In this document: piece after piece, positions 1 through 9,469 of the stretch
Layout of the letters: each line of letters begins with the position of its first letter
Position numbering within the stretch: the stretch's first letter is position 1
DNA from: Propionibacteriaceae bacterium
Lineage (GTDB): Bacteria > Actinomycetota > Actinomycetes > Propionibacteriales > Propionibacteriaceae
Reading direction: 5' to 3'
NCBI GenBank assembly: GCA_030532575.1
Contig: JAUNKV010000001.1
Coordinates: forward strand, 186,001-250,000
Length of the DNA stretch: 64,000 bases
The notes under the pieces: model-generated
What the model saw: only the letters and a program-made list of their open reading frames with translations
Database searches by the model: none
Told to the model about the DNA's origin: nothing
Position numbers and translations under genes: made by a program

Positions 1-1150
1 CCATCACCACCCGGTAGACCACGTTCGGTGCGGTGGAGATCAGATCCAGGTTGAATTCACGCTCCAGGCGCTCCCGCACGATCTCCATGTGCAGCAGCCC
101 GAGGAAGCCGATCCGGAACCCGAAGCCCAGCGCCCCGGAGGTCTCCGGCTCGTAGGTCAACGCCGCATCGTTGAGCTGAAGCTTCTCCAGCGCCTCCCGC
201 AGCTCGTTGAAGTCGTCCCCGTCGATGGGGTACAGCCCCGCGTAGACCATCGGGTTGGGGTGACGGTAGCCGCCCAGGTCCTTCGTCGCGGAGCGCGACG
301 CCCCGGTGATGGTGTCGCCCACCCGGGACTGGCGCACGTCCTTCACCCCGGTGATGAGATAGCCGACCTCACCGACGCCCAGGGCTGCGGATTTCATCGG
401 CTCGGGCGAGATGACCCCCACCTCCAGCAGGTCGTGCTCGGCCTTGGTGGACATCATCAGGATGCGTTCCCGGTGGCTGAGTTCCCCGTCCACCACCCGC
501 ACGTAGGTCACCACGCCTCGGTAGGTGTCATAGACCGAGTCGAAGATCAGCGCCCGTGCAGGTGCATCGGGGTCGCCGACAGGGGCAGGGATCTGGGAGA
601 CGATCTCATCCAGCAGCTCCGCCACCCCGTTGCCGGTCTTCGCCGAGACCCGCAGCACGTCGGAGGCGTCGCAGCCGATGATGCCTGCCAGCTCCGCGGC
701 GTACTTCTCGGGATTCGCGCTCGGCAGGTCGATCTTGTTCAGCACCGGGATGATGTGGAGATCGGCCTCCAGCGCCAGGTACAGGTTGGCCAGGGTCTGG
801 GCCTCGATCCCCTGGGCCGCATCCACCAGCAGGATCGCCCCCTCACAGGCCGCCAGGGAACGCGAGACCTCGTAGGTGAAGTCCACGTGGCCGGGGGTGT
901 CGATCATGTTGAGGATGTACTCAGTGCCATCCACACTCCACGGCATCCGCACCGCCTGGGACTTGATGGTGATGCCGCGTTCGCGCTCGATGTCCATCCG
1001 GTCCAGGTACTGCGCCCGCATGGTGCGGTCATCGACGACCTTGGTCAGCTGCAGCATCCGGTCGGCGAGGGTGGACTTGCCGTGGTCGATGTGCGCGATG
1101 ATGCAGAAGTTGCGGATGATCGACGGGTCGGTCTTGCCGGGAGCGGGCAT
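1..1150 (-). CDS. lepA: Elongation factor 4 (LepA), 3' end beyond window
   Basis: Ribosome-associated translational GTPase that back-translocates or remodels stalled elongation complexes. About 383 codons are present; the C-terminal part lies left of base 1. After the start the protein shows the G1 loop AHIDHGKST, then G3 DTPGHVDF (near base 895) and G4 NKID (near base 733), the standard order for LepA/EF-G GTPases; the short N-terminus running straight into [12 protein letters not shown] is typical of LepA. The ATG at 1150 is chosen because it gives [15 protein letters not shown]; an ATG at 1154 is out of frame. It is divergent from rpsT, a common arrangement in Actinobacteria. Confidence 0.95.
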   Translation of the reverse strand, partial: MPAPGKTDPSIIRNFCIIAHIDHGKSTLADRMLQLTKVVDDRTMRAQYLDRMDIERERGITIKSQAVRMPWSVDGTEYILNMIDTPGHVDFTYEVSRSLAACEGAILLVDAAQGIEAQTLANLYLALEADLHIIPVLNKIDLPSANPEKYAAELAGIIGCDASDVLRVSAKTGNGVAELLDEIVSQIPAPVGDPDAPARALIFDSVYDTYRGVVTYVRVVDGELSHRERILMMSTKAEHDLLEVGVISPEPMKSAALGVGEVGYLITGVKDVRQSRVGDTITGASRSATKDLGGYRHPNPMVYAGLYPIDGDDFNELREALEKLQLNDAALTYEPETSGALGFGFRIGFLGLLHMEIVRERLEREFNLDLISTAPNVVYRVVM

Positions 1151-1298
1151 TCATGATCCTTGGCCTTGGGGGTCGGGACGAGCCATCATCTCATGAATCC
1201 CACCAATTTGGCCCGAGCCCCGCCACTCGGCTACTCTGGACCGTCGCGTTCGCGTGACGCCTGTACCGAGTACCCAGAACTGAGTGAGGCAAGCCCAA
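1151..1298. promoter_or_regulatory. lepA/rpsT divergent intergenic region
   Basis: A 148-bp non-coding gap between two divergent housekeeping genes, so it must hold both promoters. No convincing palindrome was seen. GAGG at 1286-1289, nine bases before the rpsT GTG, is a plausible ribosome binding site. Confidence 0.5.
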
Positions 1299-1562
1299 GT
1301 GGCAAACATCAAGTCCCAGAAGAAGCGGATCAAGACCAACGAGATCGCGCGCCAGCGCAACAAGGCGATCAAGTCCGAGCTGCGCACCCACGTGCGCAAC
1401 TTCCGCACCGCCGTCGCCGAGGGCGACAACCAGAAGGCCGTCGAGCTCGCCAAGGTCGCCAACCGCGCCCTGGACAAAGCCGTCACCAAGGGCGTCATCC
1501 ACGCCAACCAGGCGGCCAACCGCAAGTCGGCCATCAGCCTGACCGTCAACACGCTCGGCTGA
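1299..1562 (+). CDS. rpsT: 30S ribosomal protein S20
   Basis: Primary 16S rRNA-binding protein of the small subunit body. The 87-residue product begins (V)[14 protein letters not shown] and is Lys/Arg/Ala-rich with helices ending in [10 protein letters not shown], a full-length S20. The GTG at 1299 is preferred over an in-frame GTG at 1284 because S20 begins MANIKSQ and GAGG at 1286-1289 is correctly spaced. A hairpin follows the stop. Confidence 0.96.
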   Translation: MANIKSQKKRIKTNEIARQRNKAIKSELRTHVRNFRTAVAEGDNQKAVELAKVANRALDKAVTKGVIHANQAANRKSAISLTVNTLG

Positions 1563-1578
1563 GCCCACACAGTGCCTG

Positions 1579-1614
1579 ACAGCGCCCTGACCCACTCGGT
1601 GGTTGGGGCGCTGT
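1579..1614 (+). terminator. Hairpin downstream of rpsT
   Basis: ACAGCGCCC (1579-1587) pairs with GGGCGCTGT (1606-1614). The stem is strong and G/C-rich but no clear U-tract follows, so it could be an intrinsic terminator of the weak actinobacterial type or only an mRNA 3' stabiliser. Confidence 0.5.
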
Positions 1615-1659
1615 TCCGCGTATGTCCTGCCGGTACCGGCCGTCACGAGGGGGAATGAG

Positions 1660-3150
1660 ATGCACGCCATCGGATTTGATCGGGATCGATACCTGGCCCT
1701 CCAGGGAGAGCACATCGAGGCCCGCCGAGCGCAGTTCGGCGGCAAGCTGTACCTGGAATTCGGTGGCAAGCTGGTCGACGACATGCACGCCTCACGGGTC
1801 CTGCCCGGCTTCACCCCGGACAACAAGATCGTGATGCTCGCAGGGCTTGCCGACGAGGTGGAGATCGTCGTGGTGGTCAACGCCCTGGACTTCTCCCGGC
1901 ACAAGGTGCGGGCCGACCTCGGCATCTCCTACGAGGATGACGTGCTGCGCCACATCGATCTCTTCCGGGACTATGGCCTCCACGTGGGCAGCGTCGTCAT
2001 CTCCCACTGGAGCAACGACAACCGACAGGCAGCGGCCTTCAAGCGCAAGCTGGAACGCCTCGGCATCAAGGTCTACCGCCACCACGTCATCCCCGGCTAT
2101 CCGCACGACGTCGCGCGGATCGTCTCCCCCGAGGGTTACGGCCGCAACGACTACGTCGAGACCGAACGGGATCTCGTGGTGGTGACCGCTCCCGGCCCCG
2201 GGTCGGGCAAGATGGCCACCTGCCTCTCGCAGCTCTACCACGACCACGAGCGGGGCATCCCCTCCGGGTACGCCAAGTTCGAGACCTTCCCCATCTGGAA
2301 CCTCCCCCTGGACCACCCCGTCAACATCGCCTACGAGGCCGCCACCGCCGATCTGGACGATGTGAACATGATCGACCACTACCACCTGGCGGCCCACGGG
2401 GTGCAGACGGTCAACTACAACCGCGACATCGAGATCTTCCCGGTCCTCAAGCGCCTGTTCGAACAGTTGTTCGGTGATTCCCCGTACCAGTCACCCACCG
2501 ACATGGGGGTCAACATGGCGGGCATGTGCATCAGCGACGACGAGGTCTGTCGGGAGGCCTCCCGGCAGGAGGTGATCCGCCGGTACTTCAAGGCCCGTGT
2601 CCACGAGCAGCGCGACCAGCTGGAGCCGGACCAGTCGGAGCGGATCGCCCTGCTCATGGGGCAACTCGGGGTCAGTGGCGAGGACCGACCCGTCGTGCTG
2701 CCAGCCCTGGAGAAGGAGAGGGCGACGAAGGCCCCTGCGGCTGCGATCCAGCTGCCGGATGGTCAGATCATCGTCGGCAAGACCTCTCCCCTGCTCGGGG
2801 CCTGCTCCGCAATGCTGCTGGACGCCCTGAAAGCCCTGGCCGGCATCGACCCGGAGGTCAAGCTCCTGGCCTCCGAGACCATCGCCCCGATCCAGAACCT
2901 GAAGACCCAGCACCTGGGCAGCCACAACCCCCGGCTCCACACCGACGAGGTGCTCATCGCCCTGGCCGTGAGTGCCAACCACAGCGACTTCGCCCGCCGG
3001 GCGCTGGAGCAGCTGGAGAGTCTGCGCGGCTGTGAAATCCACTCGACGGTGATCCTCGGCCCGGTGGATGAGGCGATCCTGCGCAACCTCGGGACCAATG
3101 TCACCTGCGAGCCGGTGTTCCAGACCAAGAAGCTGTACCGGAAACGCTGA
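1660..3150 (+). CDS. DUF1846 (UPF0371) family protein
   Basis: A 496-residue cytosolic protein of the DUF1846/UPF0371 family, whose biochemical role is not settled. The N-terminus has the conserved [15 protein letters not shown] start and a FGGKLVDD segment. A glycine-rich loop, GPGSGKMAT, at about residues 178-186 looks like a Walker A nucleotide-binding loop. The ATG at 1660 follows GAGGGGG at 1646-1652 and gives the family-typical start; an upstream in-frame extension lacks conservation. No membrane segment or signal is seen. It is monocistronic and ends 3 bp from the convergent holA. Confidence 0.85.
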   Translation: MHAIGFDRDRYLALQGEHIEARRAQFGGKLYLEFGGKLVDDMHASRVLPGFTPDNKIVMLAGLADEVEIVVVVNALDFSRHKVRADLGISYEDDVLRHIDLFRDYGLHVGSVVISHWSNDNRQAAAFKRKLERLGIKVYRHHVIPGYPHDVARIVSPEGYGRNDYVETERDLVVVTAPGPGSGKMATCLSQLYHDHERGIPSGYAKFETFPIWNLPLDHPVNIAYEAATADLDDVNMIDHYHLAAHGVQTVNYNRDIEIFPVLKRLFEQLFGDSPYQSPTDMGVNMAGMCISDDEVCREASRQEVIRRYFKARVHEQRDQLEPDQSERIALLMGQLGVSGEDRPVVLPALEKERATKAPAAAIQLPDGQIIVGKTSPLLGACSAMLLDALKALAGIDPEVKLLASETIAPIQNLKTQHLGSHNPRLHTDEVLIALAVSANHSDFARRALEQLESLRGCEIHSTVILGPVDEAILRNLGTNVTCEPVFQTKKLYRKR

Positions 3151-3153
3151 GCG

Positions 3154-4113
3154 TCAGCGTCGCCGCTGGGCCAGGACTCCGAGCACCAGCTTCTCCAGCG
3201 CGTACTCGGCGCTGACCGCCGCTCCCTTGACCTCGGCGTCGGCGCGGGCGATCAGCTTGATGCTCGCCGCCACGGCTGCGGGCTGCCAGTGGCGGGAGTG
3301 ACGCTGGTAGTCCTTGACCTTGAAGGGTGGCACCCCCATCCGGGCTGCCAGATCCGACGGGTTGCCCCGGGCATCCAGCAGCTGCCCCATCGCCCGGAAA
3401 GCCCCCGCGAAGGCAGAGGTGAACAGCACCGGCGCCGTGCCCGTTCCAAGCGACCAGCGCAGTTTCTCCAGTGCCTGCGAGGTGTCACCGGCCAGCACCG
3501 CATCCACCACGGCGAAGGCAGTCACCTCCGCCCTTCCTGCGAAGTAGCGTCTGATGAGATCGGCGTCGATCTGTCTGCCCTCGGCATCGGCGGCCAGCTG
3601 TGACACGGCCGCCACGAGGGAACGCAGATCGGTCCCGACGGCGGCCACCAGCGCACCGGCTGCATCGAGGGACATCCTCATACCGAGCCGCTTGGCCTCC
3701 TCCACACAGACCTTCGGCAGGTCCCAGGGCTTGGGGGCCGCCACGGTGCGCACCTCGATGCGAGCCTTCTTCAGCTTGTCGATCAGGCCCCGTCCCTTGT
3801 TGCCCCCCTCGTGGTTGAGGATCAGGCAGAGTTCCGGCCCCGGGGTGCGGGCCAGGGCGATCAGCGCGTCGAAGACCTCACTGGGGGTGGCGCCCACGTC
3901 GTCGATGATCGCGATGATGTGGCTGGCGAACAGGGAGCCCCCTGCCACCTCGGACAGCATCACATCCGCCAGCTCTGAGCCCTGGATGCGGTTGACCTCC
4001 GCCTCGGGTTGCTCGGCCAGAGCTGCCTGCGTGCGTTCCTCGATGACCCGGGAGGACAGCAACGATTCCGAGCCGGAGACCAGCAGGGCGGTACCGAAAA
4101 CACTCACCGTCAC
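3154..4113 (-). CDS. holA: DNA polymerase III subunit delta
   Basis: Clamp-loader delta subunit that opens the beta clamp for replication. The 319-residue product begins with the family's SVFGTALLVSGSESLLSSRV segment, carries a central region with LCLILNHEGGNKGRGLI, and ends in the helical collar ALEKLVLGVLAQRRR. GTG at 4113 is chosen because it starts 11 bp after the comEC stop; GTG at 4107 is an alternative. The open frame continues upstream inside comEC but there it is not HolA-like. comEA-comEC-holA order is widespread in Actinobacteria and Firmicutes and argues for one transcript. Confidence 0.9.
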   Translation of the reverse strand: MTVSVFGTALLVSGSESLLSSRVIEERTQAALAEQPEAEVNRIQGSELADVMLSEVAGGSLFASHIIAIIDDVGATPSEVFDALIALARTPGPELCLILNHEGGNKGRGLIDKLKKARIEVRTVAAPKPWDLPKVCVEEAKRLGMRMSLDAAGALVAAVGTDLRSLVAAVSQLAADAEGRQIDADLIRRYFAGRAEVTAFAVVDAVLAGDTSQALEKLRWSLGTGTAPVLFTSAFAGAFRAMGQLLDARGNPSDLAARMGVPPFKVKDYQRHSRHWQPAAVAASIKLIARADAEVKGAAVSAEYALEKLVLGVLAQRRR

Positions 4114-4124
4114 AGGATGCCATC

Positions 4125-6428
4125 TCAACGTCCACGATGGGTCACCTGCACCCCATCCTCCGCAGCAGCCACCAGGATCATGCCCTGGGTGTCCGTCCTG
4201 GCGATGCTCATCCCGGCCTCCTGGGCCGCCCGGAGAGTGCGCTGTGCGGGGTGCCCGTAGCCGTTGCCCTTCCCGGCGCTGACCACCGCGACGGCGGCCT
4301 CGGTGGCCTGAAGCAGCGTGGGGTTCTGTTTCGCCGCACCGTGGTGGGGCAGCTTGTAGACCTCCACCCGGGGGTCGATGCCGAGGCTTCCGAAGGCCTG
4401 CAGTGCCTTGGCCTGGCCATCCAGCTCGACGTCCCCGGGCAGCAGCACCCCGAGCCCTGCTGTTCGGGCCAAGGACACCACCGAGGCGTCGTTCTCCGTG
4501 ACACTCTCGGTGTCGTCGCTGGCTTCGACCCGGCTGGGTCGCCACGCGGAGACCACTGTCCAGGACAGCTCCCCGATCCGATGGCTGAGCCCCGGCTGCG
4601 CCGTCACCAGCTCGGTCCCGGATGCCTTGGCCAGCTCAGCAACGGCCGCGGCTGCCTCCGGGGGTGACGGGAGTGGACTGACCACCAGGAAATCAGGGTG
4701 GAATCTCGCCAGCACCTCCCCCACCCCGCCGATGTGGTCCTGGTGGTAGTGGGTGAGCACCACCAGCGGGACCCGGCGAACCCCGAGCTCGTCCAGGCAG
4801 GCCAGCACCGGGCGGGGCTCCGGCCCGGCATCGACCAGCACCGCGGTATCGGCCCCGGCTCGTAGCACCGTTGCATCACCCTGCCCGACATCACAGAAGA
4901 CCACCTGCCACGGCCCCGGGGGCAGCCGGGGCAGGAGATTCACCACGATCAGCACCCCGGCCATCAGCAGGGCCACGCCCGCGTGGGCGAGCAGCCGTGG
5001 CACCAGCCAGACACTGAGGAACACCAGCAACAGTGAGGCCAGCGCCCCAGCCGCTCCCTGTGGCCAGGGCAGGGTCCCGGTGGGCAGCCCCGACATGGTG
5101 CGGGCCACCGTCAGGATGGGCTGGACGGCGATTCCCGCCAGCATCGCCACCCCGGATGCCGCTGCAGGCCACCAGCACAGCATGGCCGCAGCCAAGCCGA
5201 GCACCGTGGCCGGACCGACGAAGGGGCCGGCGATCACGTTCGCCATCACTCCACTGAGGGAGACTCTCCCGGAGAGTTCAGCGGTCAGGGGCAGGGTCGC
5301 CACCTGGGCCGCCAATGGGATCGCGACCGCATCCGCCGCCCACCGGGGCAGCCACCGGGCCAGGGCTTCTGACACCTGCTGTCCCAGCAGGACGATACCC
5401 ACGCAGGCCGAGACCGACAGCGCGAATCCCCAGGATCGGGACAGCCATGGATCCAGCGCGGTCAGGACCAGCACCGCGAGGCTCAGGTTGCGCAGGCTCC
5501 GATTCCCCGATCCCATCCCGACGGCGGGCAGCACCACCAGCCCCATCACGGCGGCCCGCAGCACGGAGGGTTCGGCTCGGCACACGAACACGAAGGCCAC
5601 GACCCCTGCGGCTGCGATCCCCCGGATTCCCCAGCCCCGCACCCCGAGCCACCGCGCTGCGGCGATGAGCACCCCGAGCAGCAGAGTGAGATTTGCCCCC
5701 GAGACCGCCATCAGGTGGGTCAAGGAGGTGGCCCGGAACTGATCCTGCACCTCGGCGGTGACCGCGCTGCGGTCCCCGAGCACCAGGGAGGGCACGAGCC
5801 CTGCCTGGTCGGGTGGCAGTCCCGAACTCGCGGCGCGCAGCCCCGAACGCACGGCCGTGACCGCCTCGTCAAGGAACCCGGGAGGCTCGAGGGTCTGCTC
5901 AACCCGGCTCACGAGCAGGGCCAGCACCGCCGGTGATCCCGGCTCCTCACTGCGCAGCCGACCGCTGATCTCCACCGTGCTGCCGGGCTGGAGCCCGGCC
6001 AGCGCCTGTCCGGCCTCACGGGACCCGATCAGGACCACAGGAAGCCTGGTCGTGAACTGCCGATCCGCCGCACTGACCTGCAGCAGTTCAGCCTGCTGCA
6101 CGGTCAATCCGTCCCCACGCCCCACCGGGCGGTACGGCTCCCCCACCAGGCGAAGCGACGCGGTGGCGGTGCTCCCCTGATCGGCCAGCTCGGCCAGGGC
6201 ACCACTGCGCATCCCCCACTCGCGCACCCCTGCCGCGACGGCGGTCACCACCAGCACCAGCAGCATCACCCGCCACCACCTGGCCCGCCCGCAACGAGCC
6301 GCGAGCAGCGCCCCCGCCCCGAGCAGCACACCGGCGACGATTCCTGGCCGCCAGCCGCTGGTGCCGACCCAGGCCCCCAGCCACGCGGCCAACCCGACGG
6401 GCACCAGCCTCCAGTCCTGCTCGTTCAC
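4125..6428 (-). CDS. comEC: ComEC/Rec2 DNA-uptake channel protein
   Basis: Polytopic membrane protein that passes single-stranded DNA across the cytoplasmic membrane in natural transformation. Length 767 residues. N-terminal membrane segments and a DUF4131-like extracytoplasmic part are followed by the multi-helix Competence domain (residues ~200-480) and a C-terminal metallo-beta-lactamase-like domain with HYHQDHIGG (~residue 560) and LPHHGAAKQN. The metal-binding HxHxDH motif is intact, consistent with a nuclease role for this domain. Its ATG overlaps the comEA stop by 4 bp. Confidence 0.93.
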   Translation of the reverse strand: MNEQDWRLVPVGLAAWLGAWVGTSGWRPGIVAGVLLGAGALLAARCGRARWWRVMLLVLVVTAVAAGVREWGMRSGALAELADQGSTATASLRLVGEPYRPVGRGDGLTVQQAELLQVSAADRQFTTRLPVVLIGSREAGQALAGLQPGSTVEISGRLRSEEPGSPAVLALLVSRVEQTLEPPGFLDEAVTAVRSGLRAASSGLPPDQAGLVPSLVLGDRSAVTAEVQDQFRATSLTHLMAVSGANLTLLLGVLIAAARWLGVRGWGIRGIAAAGVVAFVFVCRAEPSVLRAAVMGLVVLPAVGMGSGNRSLRNLSLAVLVLTALDPWLSRSWGFALSVSACVGIVLLGQQVSEALARWLPRWAADAVAIPLAAQVATLPLTAELSGRVSLSGVMANVIAGPFVGPATVLGLAAAMLCWWPAAASGVAMLAGIAVQPILTVARTMSGLPTGTLPWPQGAAGALASLLLVFLSVWLVPRLLAHAGVALLMAGVLIVVNLLPRLPPGPWQVVFCDVGQGDATVLRAGADTAVLVDAGPEPRPVLACLDELGVRRVPLVVLTHYHQDHIGGVGEVLARFHPDFLVVSPLPSPPEAAAAVAELAKASGTELVTAQPGLSHRIGELSWTVVSAWRPSRVEASDDTESVTENDASVVSLARTAGLGVLLPGDVELDGQAKALQAFGSLGIDPRVEVYKLPHHGAAKQNPTLLQATEAAVAVVSAGKGNGYGHPAQRTLRAAQEAGMSIARTDTQGMILVAAAEDGVQVTHRGR

Positions 6429-7165
6429 ACCGTCACCAGCGCAGCCAACCGCTCATAGGTCTTGGGGCCGACCCCACTCACCTCCTGCAGCTGGGACACC
6501 TCGGTGAACGGCCCGTGCTCCGTCCGCCACGCGATGATGTCGGCGGCCAGCACCGGCCCCACCCCCGGCAGGTCCTGCAACTGCTGGTCGGTGGCGGTGT
6601 TGAGATCGAGCAGCCCCGTCGCGCTGACCGCAGCGGTGGGGGTGACCACCTCGCTTCGTGGCTCATCGTGCGTTCCGATGATGACCTGCTGGCCATCGGC
6701 CACGGTGGCAGCGAGGTTGAGCTCCCCCGGCGCTGCCTCCGGCAGCAGACCTCCCGCCGCCTGGAGGGCGTCCTCGACGATGCTGCCCTCCGGCACCCGC
6801 ACCACCCCCGGTGAGGCCACCGCCCCCAGCACGTGGATACGCAGCTGTCTCGGTGGCCCAGAGCTCGCCGAGGGCGCCGGTCCGCTCGTTGCGGGAACCG
6901 AGGGGGCCGCCACTGGTTGGGCTGGTGTCTCGGTCGTGGAGGTGTTTCCCAACGCATACACCGCGATCAGCACCACCCCGAGCAGCAGCGCCAGCACCAC
7001 GGGAAGGTGCTGTCTGCCCAGCTCGAGGAGGCGGCCAGGACCCGCCGTTGGCGGCGTCGGCCAGGTCTGGGGCTGCCCGTCGGAATGGCGGGCGGCGCCG
7101 GGGTCCTGCTCGGCGGTGAGGAATGCGAGACGTTGCGTGGGGGCAGAGGATCTGTTGAGGCTCAC
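6425..7165 (-). CDS. comEA: ComEA helix-hairpin-helix DNA receptor
   Basis: Membrane-anchored extracellular DNA-binding protein that hands DNA to ComEC. 246 residues: cytoplasmic N-terminus, one membrane segment around HLPVVLALLLGVVLIAVYAL, a Pro/Ala/Ser linker, an SLBB-type domain (LRIHVLGAVASPGVVRVPEG), and two C-terminal helix-hairpin-helix motifs (LPGVGPVLAADIIAWR; VSGVGPKTYERL). GTG at 7165 is chosen because an element shared with the DUF4192 gene lies exactly 11 nt upstream; in-frame sequence further upstream has no conserved look. It heads the comEA-comEC-holA operon. Confidence 0.9.
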   Translation of the reverse strand: MSLNRSSAPTQRLAFLTAEQDPGAARHSDGQPQTWPTPPTAGPGRLLELGRQHLPVVLALLLGVVLIAVYALGNTSTTETPAQPVAAPSVPATSGPAPSASSGPPRQLRIHVLGAVASPGVVRVPEGSIVEDALQAAGGLLPEAAPGELNLAATVADGQQVIIGTHDEPRSEVVTPTAAVSATGLLDLNTATDQQLQDLPGVGPVLAADIIAWRTEHGPFTEVSQLQEVSGVGPKTYERLAALVTV

Positions 7166-7176
7166 ATCAACACTGT

Positions 7177-7203
7177 GGGCACGCTGACCCCCCAAGTGGT
7201 CAC
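7177..7203 (-). promoter_or_regulatory. 27-bp element upstream of comEA, shared with DUF4192 gene
   Basis: Read on the minus strand this starts GTGACCACT and ends AGCGTGCCC around a G-run. The copy at 11355-11381 matches at 24 of 27 positions, and both end exactly 11 nt before a start codon. It contains TGACC-N8-GGTCA symmetry. The short, fixed distance suggests a leaderless promoter with an activator or alternative-sigma site. There is no obvious Shine-Dalgarno between element and start. Confidence 0.65.
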
Positions 7204-7341
7204 CGAGGGCCAAGATTGTGGACAACTCCAGATGATCAGGCCTCGGGTTCAAGGTCCCCACTTGACGCGAGAGCAGCCTTTGGCAAGGCTGAGGGCTGAG
7301 GCCGACCACCCGTCGCCTCCTGTATCCGAGTGGAGTTTCAC

Positions 7342-9420
7342 ATGTCCAAGTTCAGCAAGCGGGTCACCTCGGGTGTTCTCGCCTCCTCCCTTGGGCTCGT
7401 CGGTGTGGTCGCGGCCCCAGCGCAGCTGGCCGCCGCCGACGAGGTGTCCTGTGCCCCGGACACGACCAAGGTGTCGATCATCTCCTACAACGATTTCCAC
7501 GGCCGCATCTCGCTGGCCCCCGCCATGTTCACCGCCGTCGAGCAGATCCGTGCCGCCCGGGGCGAGGCCAATGTCGGTCTGGTCAGCGTCGGTGATGACA
7601 TCGGAGGCTCCACCTTCGAGTCGATGGCTGACGACGACAACCCCACCCTGAAGGTGCTCGCGGCCGCCGGGCTCAGCGCCCACGCGGCAGGCAACCACGA
7701 GTTCGACAAGGGCTGGTCCGACCTGTCAGGCAGGGTGAGCGACGCCCTGCCCCTCCCGCTGCTGGGGGCCAACGTCCATCCCAAGGGTTCTGCTGAGGTG
7801 GCCTCGCCGCTGAAGGCCCACAGCACCTTCGAGGTGGGCGCACTGAAGGTGGCTGTCATCGGCGCGGTGACCAAGGACCTGCCCTCCTTGGTGAGCCCCG
7901 CCGGAATCAGCGAGCTGAACATCAGCGATCCGGTGACGGCCATCAACGAGGAGGTGGCGAACCTGCCCGCCGACGTGGACCTGGTGATCGCCGCCATCCA
8001 TGAGGGCGCAGCCGACGGCGGCTCCACCGGCGACGCCCAGGCCGCCGAGTCCCCGAACTTCGCCTCGATGTGGAACGACCTCGACCCCCGGGTCAAGGTG
8101 GTTCTCAACGGCCACACCCACCAGACCTACGCCTGGACCAACGGCAAGGGACAGCTGTTCACCCAGGCCGCCTCCTATGCCGCCCAGATCAACGAGCTGA
8201 CCGCCTGCGTGACGGCGGACGGGCAGCTTCAAGGCGAGCTCGGCAACGTCAACCACGTCATCGATCCGAAGGCCATCGACGCCTCGCTGCCCCGGGTCGC
8301 CGAAATCCAGGGCATCGTGACCGACGCCATCGCGAAGGCCGATCAGATCGGGATGAAGGTGGTCGGTCACGCCACCCAGGCGATCTCCACCACGATGGGC
8401 AACGCCGATGTCCGCAACGTCGAGTCCCCCATGAGCAATGCCGTGGCCGAGATGTTCTACGACACCTTGAGCAACGGCAATCCCGAGTTCATCGGCATCC
8501 AGAACCCGGGAGGCACCCGTGACTCCTTCAACCAGGGGGAGATCACCTACAAGGAGGCCGCGCTGGCCCTGCCCTTCGCGAACTCGCTGATGACCACCGA
8601 GATCACCGGCGCCCAGTTCAAGACCGTGCTGGAACAGCAGTGGCAGCGCAAGTCCGACGGCACGGTACCCTCGCGCCCGTTCCTGCGCCTCGGTTTGTCG
8701 AAGAACGTGTCCTACACCTACGACGAGTCGCGCCCGGAGGGGGATCGGATCACCGGCATCTTCATCAACGGCTCCCCCATTGACCCGGCGAAGCGCTACA
8801 CCGTGGGGTCGGGTTCCTTCCTGATCGCCGGTGGGGACAACTTCCACGAGCTCGCCAAGGGGACCGGGACCCGGGACTCCGGGCGTGTTGACCTGGAGGC
8901 CTGGACCTCCTGGGTCAGCGCCAAGAAGTCCCTCAGCCCGGACCACTCCAAGCGTGGCGTCTCCCTGACCACCGCGCCGAAGGAGCTGGTGGAGGGTGGA
9001 GCAGCCACCCGCTACGTCCTCGATGTCACCGCTGCCGATCCGGTCGCCCCGGAGAGCCTGGACATGATGCTCGGGGTCGCCACCGGACGCGAGCCGAAGG
9101 ACCCCGGCAAGGTCAGCCCGGAGCTGGCGAACACCTCGGTTCAGGTGCTGCTCGACGGTGCCGTGGTCGGCACCGCAGTGGTCGCAGAGGGCCGCGCGAG
9201 CGTCGATGTCACGATCCCCTCGTCGTGCACCGCGGACACCCGCGACGCGCTGCTCACCTTCCAGGTCTCCCCCTCCGGCACCGTGTTCCACGCGGCTGTC
9301 CGCATCCAGGGCGACGGCGCCAGCTGTTCGACTCCGGCCCCGAGCAGGCCGATGCCGAGCAAGCCGGTCCCGCCGAGGCCGGGACAGCCGAAGCCCGGTC
9401 TGCCGAGCACCGGGGTCTGA
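7342..9420 (+). CDS. Secreted 5'-nucleotidase / 2',3'-cyclic phosphodiesterase family (UshA-like)
   Basis: Extracellular metallophosphoesterase that would release phosphate and nucleosides from nucleotides. 692 residues: Sec signal peptide (MSKFSKRV, hydrophobic core, AAA-DE cleavage area near residue 36), metallophosphatase domain with YNDFHGR, GDDIGGS, AGNHEFDKG and LNGHTHQ, then a 5'-nucleotidase C-terminal domain with NPGGTRDSF and SFLIAGGDNF, and a Pro-rich tail. The tail stops at LPSTGV with no hydrophobic segment or basic tail, so the sortase signal is incomplete. ATG at 7342 directly precedes the signal peptide. Likely secreted rather than wall-anchored. Confidence 0.92.
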   Translation: MSKFSKRVTSGVLASSLGLVGVVAAPAQLAAADEVSCAPDTTKVSIISYNDFHGRISLAPAMFTAVEQIRAARGEANVGLVSVGDDIGGSTFESMADDDNPTLKVLAAAGLSAHAAGNHEFDKGWSDLSGRVSDALPLPLLGANVHPKGSAEVASPLKAHSTFEVGALKVAVIGAVTKDLPSLVSPAGISELNISDPVTAINEEVANLPADVDLVIAAIHEGAADGGSTGDAQAAESPNFASMWNDLDPRVKVVLNGHTHQTYAWTNGKGQLFTQAASYAAQINELTACVTADGQLQGELGNVNHVIDPKAIDASLPRVAEIQGIVTDAIAKADQIGMKVVGHATQAISTTMGNADVRNVESPMSNAVAEMFYDTLSNGNPEFIGIQNPGGTRDSFNQGEITYKEAALALPFANSLMTTEITGAQFKTVLEQQWQRKSDGTVPSRPFLRLGLSKNVSYTYDESRPEGDRITGIFINGSPIDPAKRYTVGSGSFLIAGGDNFHELAKGTGTRDSGRVDLEAWTSWVSAKKSLSPDHSKRGVSLTTAPKELVEGGAATRYVLDVTAADPVAPESLDMMLGVATGREPKDPGKVSPELANTSVQVLLDGAVVGTAVVAEGRASVDVTIPSSCTADTRDALLTFQVSPSGTVFHAAVRIQGDGASCSTPAPSRPMPSKPVPPRPGQPKPGLPSTGV

Positions 9421-9428
9421 GAGGCTGC

Positions 9429-9458
9429 GCGGGTGGTCAGGGATTCCTGACCACCCGC
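9429..9458. terminator. Bidirectional terminator between convergent genes
   Basis: A perfect 12-bp stem, GCGGGTGGTCAG with CTGACCACCCGC, and a 6-nt loop. It lies between the ends of the rightward nucleotidase and the leftward sugar kinase; CTCTGTGTTCTC follows on the plus strand. Confidence 0.85.
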
Positions 9459-9469
9459 CCTCTGTGTTC

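Noticed and set aside
3154..4545. Extended start for holA up to 4545
   Set aside because: The added region overlaps comEC and shows no HolA similarity; the GTG at 4113 follows the comEC stop closely.
7274..7291. CAGCCTT-N4-AAGGCTG hairpin before the nucleotidase as a riboswitch or Pho box
   Set aside because: A simple hairpin with no known riboswitch features; the PhoP-like GTTCA repeats are incomplete.
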